From Oleispirillum sp965228165 (GTDB lineage Bacteria; Pseudomonadota; Alphaproteobacteria; Rhodospirillales; Rhodospirillaceae), in assembly GCA_965228165.1 (NCBI GenBank), contig CBDDHB010000003.1, positions 1,612,001 through 1,676,000 on the forward strand: a stretch of DNA of 64,000 nucleotides, written 5' to 3'. The notes under the pieces were generated by a model, which saw only the letters and a program-made list of their open reading frames with translations, did no database searches and had not been told where the DNA came from. Made by a program: the position numbers and the translations under genes. Below are positions 53,501 to 63,206 of the stretch, piece by piece. Position 1 is the first letter of the stretch. Each line of letters opens with the position of its first letter.

Positions 53501-55097
53501 CGCCCGGCGTGGCGGGCGGCGGCGTCGCGGAACAGGGCGGCGAGGGAGGCGTCGCGCGGATAGGGGCGGTCGGTGCGGTTGAAGGCGGACAGGCGTTCCG
53601 CCTCGTCGTCGGACAGCAGGCGCAAGGCGGCGACGGGGGCGTCGGAGCGGTCCGCCGCGTCCTGGATCAGCCGTTCCAGGTGTTCGGCGAGGCGCTGGAT
53701 GCGCTGGGGCCGGAAGCGGTTGGCGTCGTATTCGAGGAGCAGGGCGATCCCCTGGGAAGAGAAACGGCTGAAGGTGAACATCAGGGTGAACTTGCCCGCC
53801 CCGGCGTCGGTCGGCTCCAGGACGAACGGCGGCTCCCCCTGGTCTTCGACGACGACGGCGGCGTCGAACGGGGCGGCGGCCCCCGCCGTCGCGGCCAAGC
53901 GGTGCAGGCGGGCGGGCGGCGCGTCCTGGTGCGCCATCGCCGCCAGAAGCTCCGCCGCCAGGACGTCGAGCAGCGCGGCGAACGACCCCGCCGCGAAGAC
54001 GTCGCAGGTCAAGGGCAGGACGGCGGCGAAACAGCCGACCAGATTCGCCGATTCCGCCTCGATCCGGCCGGAGAAGGGGGTTCCGACCGAAACCCGCCCG
54101 TGGGGCCTTGTGGCGGGCGAGCAGGGCGGCGACGGCGGCGCAGAAGACCACGGTCGGGGTGACCCGGTGGGACGTCGCCAGAGTCCGCGTCGCCGCGACC
54201 GTCGCTTCGGACAGGTGGACCACGATGCGCCGCCCATCCGGCGTCGCGCCGCCCGCGCCGTCGGCGGGCAGGGGCGGAGCCTCCGCCAGGGCGGCGATGC
54301 GCGGCCGCCAGAAGGCGTCGAGTTCCGCCCCCCCGCGCGCCGTTCAGCGCCGCGATGCGGCGGCGGGCGAAGTCGGCGGCGGAACAGGGCAGCGCCGCCA
54401 GACGCGGCGGGCGGGCGGCGTTTGGGTCTTCCAGAATCGTCCTCAGTTCGGCGTCGAGAATCGCCACCGAGATGCCGTCGAGGATCAGATGGTCGGCGAC
54501 GCAGACCAGGACGTCGCCGAAGGGCCCCAGGCGAAGCAGGCGGAACCGCGCCAGCGGCCCGGTCAGGGGATCGAAGGGATGGGCGATTTCGGCGGCGACG
54601 AAGCGGACCGCCTCGGCCTTCGGGTCGGCGGCGGCGGAGACGTCGTGGACGGAGAATTCCGGGCGCGCCGACTCCCGCGCTTCCTGGCAAAGCCGTCCGC
54701 CGCGCTCGAACAGCACCGTGCGCAGCGCATCGTGACGGTCGGCGAGAATCGCGACGGCGCGTTCGACCCGGGCGGGATCGCTGCCCGGCGGCAGGAGGAT
54801 GGGGGCCAGGATGGTGTAGGTGGAATCGGCGGGGCGGTCGATGCGGTCGAGCCAGATCGCCTCCTGCGCCGGGGAGGCGGGGGCGGCCTCCGCCTCCGGG
54901 TCCGTCTTCGGCGCGGCGGCGGGCGACAGACGGGCGAGAAGCCCTGGCTTGGCGGCGCGGACGCGGCGCTTCAGGTCGTCGGAAAACGCCCCCGCCGGAG
55001 CCTCGAAGCGGAGGTTCCCGTCCTCCGCCCACAGGCGGACGCGGCGCGCCGCCAGTTCGGCCAGCAGCAGGTCCAGGGCATCGCCTTCGCCGCGCAT
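47549..55097 (-). pseudogene. Hybrid NRPS-PKS megasynthase 2 (TubC-C-A-PCP-C-A-PCP-KS), several frame breaks
   Basis: About 2,500 residues when frames are joined. In order: an N-terminal TubC docking domain (LLLAELAARRVRLWAEDGNL); condensation domain 1 with DHLILDG in place of HHxxxDG; adenylation domain 1 (FTSGTTGEPKG, FDASTLEIW, NGYGPTE, IKIRGHRIE, NGKTDR) and carrier FFRLGGHSLLA; condensation domain 2 with canonical HHAACDG; adenylation domain 2 (FTSGSTGRPKG, FDVSVWELFW) that lacks the YGPTE core; carrier 2 (FFEAGG/NSLLV); and a ketosynthase with DTACSSGL, EAHGTGT and KGNYGHLDAAAG. By alignment to GrsA, adenylation 1 gives a valine-like code and adenylation 2 begins with the serine-like DVWH. 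Frame breaks lie near 54328, 54102, 53175, 51852, 49680, 49078, 48032 and 47720. No thioesterase is seen. ATG 55097 overlaps the stop of the previous gene, and the stop overlaps the methyltransferase start. Confidence 0.8.
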
Positions 55098-58000
55098 CAG
55101 ATCGTCCCCCGCTCGACGTTCGCCGCGCCGCCGCCCAGGGCGTCGGCGATGCGGCGCGGGCTGGCGGCGGCCAGCACCTGGGCGGTGGCGACCGGAGTCC
55201 CCAGGCGTTCGCCCAGGCGCGCGGCGATCCGCACCGCGATCATCGAATCGCCGCCCAGGGCGAAGAAGTCGGCGTCGGGCGCCACCGTGGACAGGCCGAA
55301 CACCTCGCCCCAGACCTCCAGGACCGCATTCAGGGTTTCGTCCCCATCCCGCGTCGCGCCGGGACGGGCGGCGGGGCCGCCTTGCGGCCGGGCGGGGTGC
55401 GCCGGGTCGATCCACAGCCGGGCGCGGTCGAAGGGATAGGGCGGCAGCTCCGCCTTGCGGCGCGGGCCGGGGGCGATCGCCGACCAGTCCGGCTCCACCC
55501 CGCGCAGCCACAGGCGGGCCGCCGCCTCGCGCAGGGTGTCCGCCTTCCGCCCGATCTCCGGCGCGGTCGCCGCGATGTCGGCTTCCGGCACCCCTCCGGC
55601 GCGCGCCAGACGCGACAGCGCCGCCCCCGGCCCGACCTCGACCAGCAGGCGGTCCTGGTCGGCGCGCAGGGTGCGCACCCCGTCGGCGAAGCGCACCGCG
55701 CCGCGCAGATGGCGCGTCCAATAGGCGGGATCGGTCGCCTCGTTCGCGCCGATCCAGCCGCCGCCGAGGTTGGAGACGAAGGGGATCGCGGGCGGGGAAA
55801 GGCGAACCCGCGCCACCGCCTGGGCGAAGTCGGCGAGGATGCCGTCCATCAGCGCGCAGTGGAAGGCGTGCGAGGTGTTCAGCCGCTGCGACGGACGATC
55901 CCCCAGGCGGGAGGCGACCGCCGCGACCGCCGCGTTCGGTCCGGCGACGACGCACTGGCGGGGGCCGTTGATCGCCGCCACCGCCAGCCGGTCGTCGTCG
56001 GCTTCGGCCAGAAGCGCCCGCACCTCCGCCTCGGGGGCGGAAATCGCCAGCATGCTTCCCCGGGGCGCCGATCCCATCAGGCGTCCGTGTTCGGCGACCA
56101 GGGACAGCGCCGCCGGGAAGGGCAGGGTCCCGGCCAGGCAGGCGGCGGTCAGTTCGCCGACCGAATGGCCGATCAGGGCGTCGGGGACGATTCCCCATTC
56201 GGAGAGAACCCGGGCGATGCCGATCTCGACGACGAACAGCGCCGGCTGGGTGATCGCGGTGTCGGCCAGCCGCCGCGCCGCTTCGGCGTCGCCGGGATCG
56301 GCGAGCAGTAGATCGCGCACCGCGTGGGCGGCGGTGTCCTTCAGGATCTCGGCGGCCTCGTCCACCGTCGCGCGGAAGGCCGGTTCCTCGCGGTGGAGGG
56401 CGCGGCCCATGCCGGGGTACTGGCTGCCCTGCCCGGGGAACAGGAAGGCGACGCCGACCGCGCCGCCCGCCGCCCTGCCGTCGAACCCCCGTCCGCCGGA
56501 CAGCTTCGCCGCCGCCTCGCCGGAGGTGCGCGCCACCACGGCGCGGCGCAGCGGCAGACGCCGCCGTCCGGTCTGCAAGGTGTGGGCGACGTCGGCGAGG
56601 GCGGGGGCGTCCGCGCCGGTCAGGCGCGTCGCCAGATCGGCGGTCATGCGGTCGAGCGCGGCGGGGGTGGCCGCCGAAAGCGCCAGGATTTCCGGGCGCG
56701 GGTCGGACGCGGGGGCGGGGTCGGGCCGGGCGGCGGGGGCCTGTTCCAGGATGACGTGGGCGTTGGTGCCGCCCAGGCCGAAACTGCTGACCGCCGCCCG
56801 CCGGGGCAGGCCATCGGCGCGTTCCGGCCAGGGTTCGGCGGCGGCGTTCACCCGGAACGGACCCTCGGCGAAGGGGGCTTGCGGATTGGCCGCGGCGAAT
56901 CCGGCGGTGGGCGGGACGACGCCGTGACGCAGCGCCAGGATCGCCTTGATCAGACCGGCCAGACCGGCGGCGGCGTCGAGATGGCCGAGGTTGCCCTTGA
57001 TCGAGCCGAGAAGAATCGATCCGGGCGGCGCGCCGCGATAGGCGCGGTTCAGTCCGGCGACCTCGATCGGATCGCCGAGGGCGGTGCCGGTGCCGTGGCC
57101 CTCGACGAAGCCGATGCTCGCCGGGTCGATCCCGGCGTCGGCCAGGGCCTCGGCCAGGGTGGCGGCCTGCCCCTCCGCTCCCGGCGCGGTGAAGGCGGCC
57201 CTTTCCGCGCCGTCGTTGCGGCAGCCGACGCCGCGAATCACCGCGAGGATGCGGTCGCCGTCGGCCTGGGCGTCGGACAGGCGCTTCAGCGCTACCATCG
57301 CGGCGCCGCTGCCGCCGACGGTGCCGTCGGCCTGGGCGTCGAAGGGGCGGCAGCGCCCGCTGGGGGAACCGATGCCGCCTTCGACCGACAGGTATCCCCC
57401 GGCGGAGGTCAGGCCGATCGCCGCTCCCCCCGCCAGCGCCACCCGGCACCGGCCTTCGCGCAACGCCTGCACCGCCAGGGTCACCGCGACCAGGCCGGTC
57501 GAGCAGGCGGTCCCCACCGATACCGCCGGTCCGGTCAGGCCGAGCTTGTAGGCGATGCGCGGGGCGGCGAAGTCCTTGTCGTTGGCGACCACCGCCGCGT
57601 AACGCTCCGCCCCCCAGCCGGCGGTGGATGCGGTCGAACAGGTTGTCGAAGGCGTAGCTGCCGAATCCGGTCCCGGCGAAGACCCCGACCGGACCTTCGC
57701 GGCGGGGATCGCAGGCGGCGGCATCGAGGGCGTGCCGCGCGGTTTCCAGCAACAGGCGCTGCTGCGGGTCGATCGTCGCGGCGTCGCCCGGCGTGTAGCC
57801 GAAGGCGGCGGCGTCGAAGCGGTCCAGATCCGGCAGGCGGGCGTGCGCGCCGACGAAGGCGGGGTCGGCGAGCAGGCCGTCGTCGAACCCGGCGGCGCGC
57901 AGCAGGGCGGCGTCGGGCTGGGAGAACTGCGTCGCGCCGTCGAGCAGGATGCGCCATAGCGCCGCGTCGTCGGCGGCGCCGGGGAAACGGAACCCCAGGC

Positions 58001-60663
58001 CGATCACGGCGATCGCGCGATCCTCTCCGGCGGTTTCGCGCGAGGGCGGCGGCGCGGCGGCGTCGGTTTCGTCCCCGCCGGACAGGTGCGCGGCGAAGGC
58101 GGCGACGCTGGGATGGCGAAAGATATCGACGGCGGAGACCGTCTGGCCGGTCACCGTGCCTGGGCCTTCGGCACCATCAGGGAATGGACGCCGATCTCGA
58201 ACAGGTTGGCCTCCGGATCGATCCGATCCCGCCCCAGCAACTCCGCCCAGACCGCGCCGACGGCGCGTTGCAGGGCGAGGCGCTGTCCCCGCGCGGGGGC
58301 GGCGGTCGATGGCGGCGCGGCGCGGACGGGGAGGGCGCGGGCCAGCCCGGCGCGGTCGATCTTGCCCGAGGCCAGCCGGGGCAGGCGGTCGTGGAACGCC
58401 CATGCGTTCGGCACCGCCGCCGCCGGAAGCAGGGCGGTCAGGCGGGCGCGCAGGTCGCGCTCGGCGGCGCTGCCCGCGACGTGGGCGGTCAGGGCGCCGG
58501 TTTCCTTGTCGAAGACCGCCGCCGCCTCGGTGACGCCCTCCTGGCGGAGCAGCGCGGCCTCGACGTCGCCGAGCTCGATCCGCTGCCCCCGGATTTTCAC
58601 CTGATCGTCGCGGCGTCCGCGAAACAGGATCGCGCCGTCGTCGCGCCACTGGGCGCGGTCGCCGGTGCGGTACATCCGTTCCCCCGGCGCGAAGGGGTCG
58701 GCGACGAAGGCGGCCTCGGTTTCCGTTGCCATTCCCAGGTAGCCGCGCGCCAGTCCGTAGCCGCCGATGCAGATTTCGCCGACCGCGCCGACCGGCGCGC
58801 GGCGCAGCCGGTCGTCGAGGATCCGCACCGTGTATCCGGCGACGGGGCGGCCGATCGGCGTTTCCTCGGTCGGGACGGTCGGGTCGATGCGCCATGCGGT
58901 GGCGTCGATGGTGGCCTCGGTGGGGCCGTACATGTTCCAGACCGCGTCGGCGCGCAGCAGGGTCGCGGCGCGGGCGGCGAGGGGGGCGTCCGGATCGTCG
59001 AGGCGGATCGCCCGGACGGAGCCGTCGTCCGGCAGCAGGCCGAGGCTGTGGCGGTCGGTCAGGACGAGGCGGCAGCCGACCCCGGCGATCATCGCCCGCA
59101 GCCGCGCCGGGGGGTGCAGCGGGTCGAGTTGCAGGGACGCCGCACCGGAGATCAGGATGCCGAGGAACCCGGCGATCTGTTCGACGGACGGCGCGAGGCA
59201 GAGGCCGACCGGCTCTTCCGGTTTCACGCCTTCGGCGGCCAGACGCGCCGCCGCCTCGGCGAGGAAGCGCAGATGCACCGGCTGCGGCGGTTGGGCGGGC
59301 AGGGGCGGTCCCTGCTCCCAGGCGCGGATGTCGGCGTCTTCCGCCGTGCCGAGGCGGGGGATATCCTCCAGCCGGACGTCCGGATCGGCGAGGGCGGCGT
59401 TCAGGATCGCGCGGAAGCGGTCGGCGCGGCGGGCGATTCCGGCCTCGTCGTGGCGGGCGGGGTTGTAGTACCAGACGAGAGGCGTCGGCAGCCCCGAGGG
59501 ATCGCTTTGGCCGGGGTCGAAGACCAGGCTGACGTCGTCCACCGGCCCGCGCGCCAGCACCGTGGTCGAGGTCCGCACGCCGGGGATGACGATATCGCGG
59601 GGGAAGTCCAGGGCGTTGAACGCCGCCCCCGGGGATCGCCGCCGCCCCAGGGGTCGATGTCGAAGCGGCGCATCTGGGCGGCGGTCATTCGCATGTGGCG
59701 CAAATCGCCGCGCAGCCGTCGCGCCACCTGGGCGACCAGGGCGGAAAAGGTCTCCGCCTCGTCGAGGCGGGCGTGGATCGGCACCACCGAGGTGAACATG
59801 CCGACGGTCGCCCGTTCCTCCCGCCCCAGGCGGTTGAGCAGGGGGGTGGTGCAGACCGGCGTCGCGGTTTTTGCCTCGCGACCGAGGAGCAGCAGATAGG
59901 CGGCGAGCAGGACCGACGGGGTCGAGGCCGACAGCGCCGCCGCCAGCGCCGCGATGCGGTCGATGTCGGAAGGGGCGAGGCCGCCCGCGACGGTTTCGGC
60001 GGGGCCGTCGTCCGCCGCCGTTCGGGCGGAGGGAAAGCGTAGCGGCGCGCCGTTTTCGGGGGTGCGGTTCCGCCAGTATTCGGCGTCGCGCCGCGCCCGA
60101 TCGGAGTCCGCATAGGCGGCGTCGGCGGCGATGAAGTCGAGATAGCGCCCGAGCCAGGAGGGCGGCGGTCGTCGGCCCTGGGTCAGGGCTTCGTAGATTT
60201 CCGCCACCCGCCGGGCGAGTTGCGTGCCGCTGAAGGCGTCCAACGCCATGTGGTGATAGACGCGCAGCCACCAGTGGCGGTCCGCCGCCAGCCGGATCAG
60301 CCGGTGGCGCGTCATCGGGCCGTGAGCCGGGTCGAAGGGGCGGGCCGCCGCCGCCCGGCATTCGGCCAGCGCCAGCGCCTCGGGGTCGATGCCGGGTTCC
60401 GAACCGGACAGGTCGATCAGGGCGAAGTCGGCGCGGGGATCGCCCGGGGCCTGTCGGGGCATGCCGTCGGTTTCGCGAAGCCGCAGGGACGGGGCGTCGG
60501 CTTCGCCGTCGGCGGCGATCGCCGCCCGGCGGAAGGCATCGGCGTCGAGCCGCCCGTCGCAACGGATCACCTCGGCGAGGTTATAGGCCGCCTTGTCCGG
60601 CCTGGATAAACCGTCGAGCCAGATTCCGGCCTGGGGCGGCGTCAAGGGAAAGTCGTGTGCCAA
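55097..60663 (-). pseudogene. Hybrid NRPS-PKS megasynthase 1 (C-A(truncated)-PCP-KS-AT-ACP), several frame breaks
   Basis: About 1,850 residues in order: a condensation domain (PLTPPQAGIWLDGLSRPDKA; active site YHHMALDAFSG, last Gly replaced by Ala); an adenylation domain that passes from core A2 (ISGAASLQLDP) almost directly to A5 (NMYGPTEATID), then A7 (YRTGD), A8 (VKIRGQRIELGD) and A10 (LASGKIDR); a carrier (LFEIGVHSLMV); a ketosynthase with complete GTACSTGL, EGHGTGT, KGNLGHLDAAAG and SSFGLGGTNAHVILE; an acyltransferase with FLFPGQGSQYPGMG, GHSVGE and HAFH, the malonyl-CoA type; and an acyl carrier (FFALGGDSMIA). Frame breaks are near 59626, 58155 and 57610. The start appears to be a TTG at 60663 without a clear ribosome binding site. 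The gene follows the SPFH gene by 73 bases and is coupled to megasynthase 2 through TGATG. Confidence 0.82.
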
Positions 60664-60736
60664 GGTGTACGAAACTCGATGTCGTGGGCGTTCGTTCCGA
60701 GCTTTTTCGCGCTGGTCCTCGCGGCGGAAAAAAGCC

Positions 60737-62014
60737 TCAAGGGGTGGCGGCCGACTCCTCGGACAGGGACTTCGAGACCATCGATTTCACCCGTTCGAGG
60801 AGGCTCGGCTCTTGGCTTGCCGGGGTTCCTTGCGCTTCGGTCGTGGCGGGGGAACCGTCCGCCGCCGCCGGAGCGATCTGCGCCTCGCGCTCCACCGGGG
60901 CCTGCGGCGGCGTCCGGGAGATCGGCTTTTCCGCCGCCGGGCGGACGGTCCGCCCCTGCGGCGCGGCGGCGTTGTGCGGCGCGGGGTCGATCAGCCGGGC
61001 GTTGGTCGGCGCGGGCGACGTCGCCGCCGCCGCGGTTCCGGGCTTGGCCTCGGGGGCGGCGGGCGCCCGCGCGCCGTCTTCCCCGGTGTTGAGGATCAGC
61101 GGCAGGCCGTCCTTGCCGCCGACGATGACGATCTTGGCGTTGGGCGAATTGGCAAGGTTCATCGTCGCGTCGATGCCGCGCAGGCGCAGGTATTCCTGGG
61201 TGATGGTGCGCGCCACGGTGTCCTGGAAGTCGCGGATGCCCTCCGCCTCGATCTTCTTGCGTTCCCGTTCCTTCCGCTCGCGGGCGATGCGGAAGTCGTA
61301 TTCCAGCATCGCCTGATACTGTTCCGCCTTGCGTTCGATCGCGTCCTGCACTCGGGCGGGCAGGTTGACGCTGCGGATCAGGACGTCCTCGACATCGACC
61401 AGACGCCCCCGGACGCTCTGGTTGCTGAGCGACGCGCCGAGCTGGGTCACCATGCGTTCGAGAATCTGCGCCTGGATGAAGGCGCGGGTCTCGGAATACA
61501 GCTGTTCCGGGGTGTAGCGGGAAATCAGTTCGCGGGCGTGGGAGCCGATCTCGGGATAGACCAGAACCTCGTCGTACTGCGGCCCGACCAGCTGGTGCAG
61601 CAGGCCCACCGCGTCGCGGTTGATGCGGTAGCGGATGGCGATTTCCACCTGCATGCCGAGGCCGTTGGACGAGATCGTGTCGTAGATGCGGGCGCGGTTC
61701 TGCAAGCGGGAGTCGTAGATGTACATCTCGTCCCAGGGGAAGATCAGGTGCATGCCTTCGCCGAAATAGGCGCTGGTGACCGTACCCCCCAGGAAGCGCT
61801 GCCAGAGCACGCCGACGTGACCGGCGGGAATGGTGATGAAGATCTTGGGCGCCAGCACCATCAGGAACAGGATGAAGCCGAGGACGAAGGCGTAAACGCT
61901 GGTCGAATGACGCCGCAGGAAGCGACCCGTTCGCCCCCAGGCGCGGGCCGTCCGCGCCGTCGCGTTCGACGGGCCGGTTTCCGGCGTCTCCTGGGTCACC
62001 GTGGTTTCAGCCAT
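60737..62014 (-). CDS. SPFH/band 7 (prohibitin-like) membrane protein
   Basis: 425-residue protein with an N-terminal membrane helix (VYAFVLGFILFLMVLAPKIF, about 40-59) and the SPFH domain (TIPAGHVGVLWQRFLGGTV to AQYQAMLEYDFRIARERKER), ending in a coiled coil and a long Ala/Pro-rich tail. It is closest in shape to prohibitin/HflK-C-type scaffolds that organise membrane microdomains or protease complexes; no hflK or ftsH is next to it. ATG 62014 is used. A 62-residue membrane-protein gene lies 75 bases upstream and may be co-transcribed. Its stop is 73 bases before megasynthase 1, so it could be the promoter-proximal gene of the NRPS/PKS transcript. Confidence 0.87.
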   Translation of the reverse strand: MAETTVTQETPETGPSNATARTARAWGRTGRFLRRHSTSVYAFVLGFILFLMVLAPKIFITIPAGHVGVLWQRFLGGTVTSAYFGEGMHLIFPWDEMYIYDSRLQNRARIYDTISSNGLGMQVEIAIRYRINRDAVGLLHQLVGPQYDEVLVYPEIGSHARELISRYTPEQLYSETRAFIQAQILERMVTQLGASLSNQSVRGRLVDVEDVLIRSVNLPARVQDAIERKAEQYQAMLEYDFRIARERKERERKKIEAEGIRDFQDTVARTITQEYLRLRGIDATMNLANSPNAKIVIVGGKDGLPLILNTGEDGARAPAAPEAKPGTAAAATSPAPTNARLIDPAPHNAAAPQGRTVRPAAEKPISRTPPQAPVEREAQIAPAAADGSPATTEAQGTPASQEPSLLERVKSMVSKSLSEESAATP

Positions 62015-62089
62015 CGCGTTCCATCCGCCTGTTCCCGCCGCGCGTCGGCATGATTTCCGTCTTCCGGTCGGGCTTCGCGTTTCGTCCGG

Positions 62090-62278
62090 TCATCGGTTTT
62101 CGATCTGTTCCCGGGCGGCGCGACCGGGACGGCTGATCGCCAGGATCAAGAAATCGACCAGCGGCGTGATCACGATGGACAGAAGAAAATGGCCGACGAA
62201 ACCGAACACCGTGTGCCGTCCCATGAATCCGGTGACGGCGCAGGCCGCCAGATAGAGAAGACCGAGAATGATGATCAT
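62090..62278 (-). CDS. Small two-helix inner-membrane protein
   Basis: 62-residue hydrophobic protein: helix 1 IIILGLLYLAACAVTGF, a short loop GRHTVFGF, helix 2 VGHFLLSIVITPLVDFLILA, and a charged tail SRPGRAAREQIENR. I chose ATG 62278 because the first helix starts there. No family recognised. Same strand as and just upstream of the SPFH gene, so it may be a partner; this is inferred from position only. Confidence 0.7.
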   Translation of the reverse strand: MIIILGLLYLAACAVTGFMGRHTVFGFVGHFLLSIVITPLVDFLILAISRPGRAAREQIENR

Positions 62279-62438
62279 GGATGCACACCCCGTGCGGCAC
62301 CGGGAAAGGGTTGGGGATTCAACGAAATCTCCCCACGCACGATACGAACGCCGGGAAGGCCCGTCAATTCGATTTCTATTGACGGACAAGGATGTTCCGG
62401 GGAACGTTGACCCTGCCAGGAGGCCTGGATACGCCGTG

Positions 62439-63206
62439 ATGAGTTCATCCCAATCCCTCAGTCTCGTCGCCAAGATCGGCATCGCGATGGTGGCGGTCTC
62501 CCTGTCCGCCGTGGGGTTGACCGGCGCGCTCGGCCTTCTTCGTTTCGAGGAAACCTACAAGCGTTTGGCGGTGCAGCGGCTGGAGGTGGCGGCGCGCGAG
62601 ATCGGTCGCGTCCTGCACGTCGGCCTGGACCTGGGGCTGACCGTCGATGCGCAGGAAAACCTTCCCGATCTGTTGCGCCAGTATCTGGCGGCGCATCCCG
62701 ACCTGTCCGCGATCGTGGTGCACGCCTGCGACGGCGCGCCGCTGGTGCGGGCGGACCGGGGCGCGGCGGCGGGCGAGGCTTGGCGCGTCCACTTGTCGAA
62801 AACCTCCTGGTCCTCGGTCGATGCCGAGACGATCGGCGTCGGCCTGCGGATCGCCGATCCCCTGGGCGGCTGCGCGGCGGGAGTGGCGGTGATCCGTTCG
62901 TCCGAAACCCTGCGGCGGACCATGGCCCGGGTCGGCGGGCGTTACGCGGCCCTGGGGGCGGCGGCGGCCGCCGCCGGGGTGGCGGCGATCGGCGCGGCGT
63001 TCCTGTTCGGGCGGCGGCGTCCCGCCCTGGAAGGGGTCCGCCGCGACCTGGACGGGATTCTTGCCGGAACCGCCGCCCCTCCCTCCGCCCTGTCCGCCGC
63101 CGCCGCCGGAGAGGGATGGGAACGCGATCTCGTCGCCGCCTATCTGGACGCCCGACCGGAGTTGCTGCGCCTTGCCGACGCGAACCGGGCGGAGGGGGCG
63201 GGTTGA
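62439..63206 (+). CDS. Membrane sensor-like protein of unknown function
   Basis: 255-residue protein with TM1 (IGIAMVAVSLSAVGLTGALG), a periplasmic segment of about 140 residues (VAAREIGRVLHVGLDLGLTV; DLSAIVVHACDGAPLVRAD) resembling small PAS/cache folds, TM2 (ALGAAAAAAGVAAIGAAFLF) and a short cytoplasmic tail. It lacks a kinase, cyclase or methyl-accepting domain, so it may work with the next gene, whose ATG overlaps its stop (TGATG). AGGAGG lies 15 bases before ATG 62439; a GTG at 62436 is an alternative. Divergent from the small membrane protein gene. Confidence 0.7.
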   Translation: MSSSQSLSLVAKIGIAMVAVSLSAVGLTGALGLLRFEETYKRLAVQRLEVAAREIGRVLHVGLDLGLTVDAQENLPDLLRQYLAAHPDLSAIVVHACDGAPLVRADRGAAAGEAWRVHLSKTSWSSVDAETIGVGLRIADPLGGCAAGVAVIRSSETLRRTMARVGGRYAALGAAAAAAGVAAIGAAFLFGRRRPALEGVRRDLDGILAGTAAPPSALSAAAAGEGWERDLVAAYLDARPELLRLADANRAEGAG

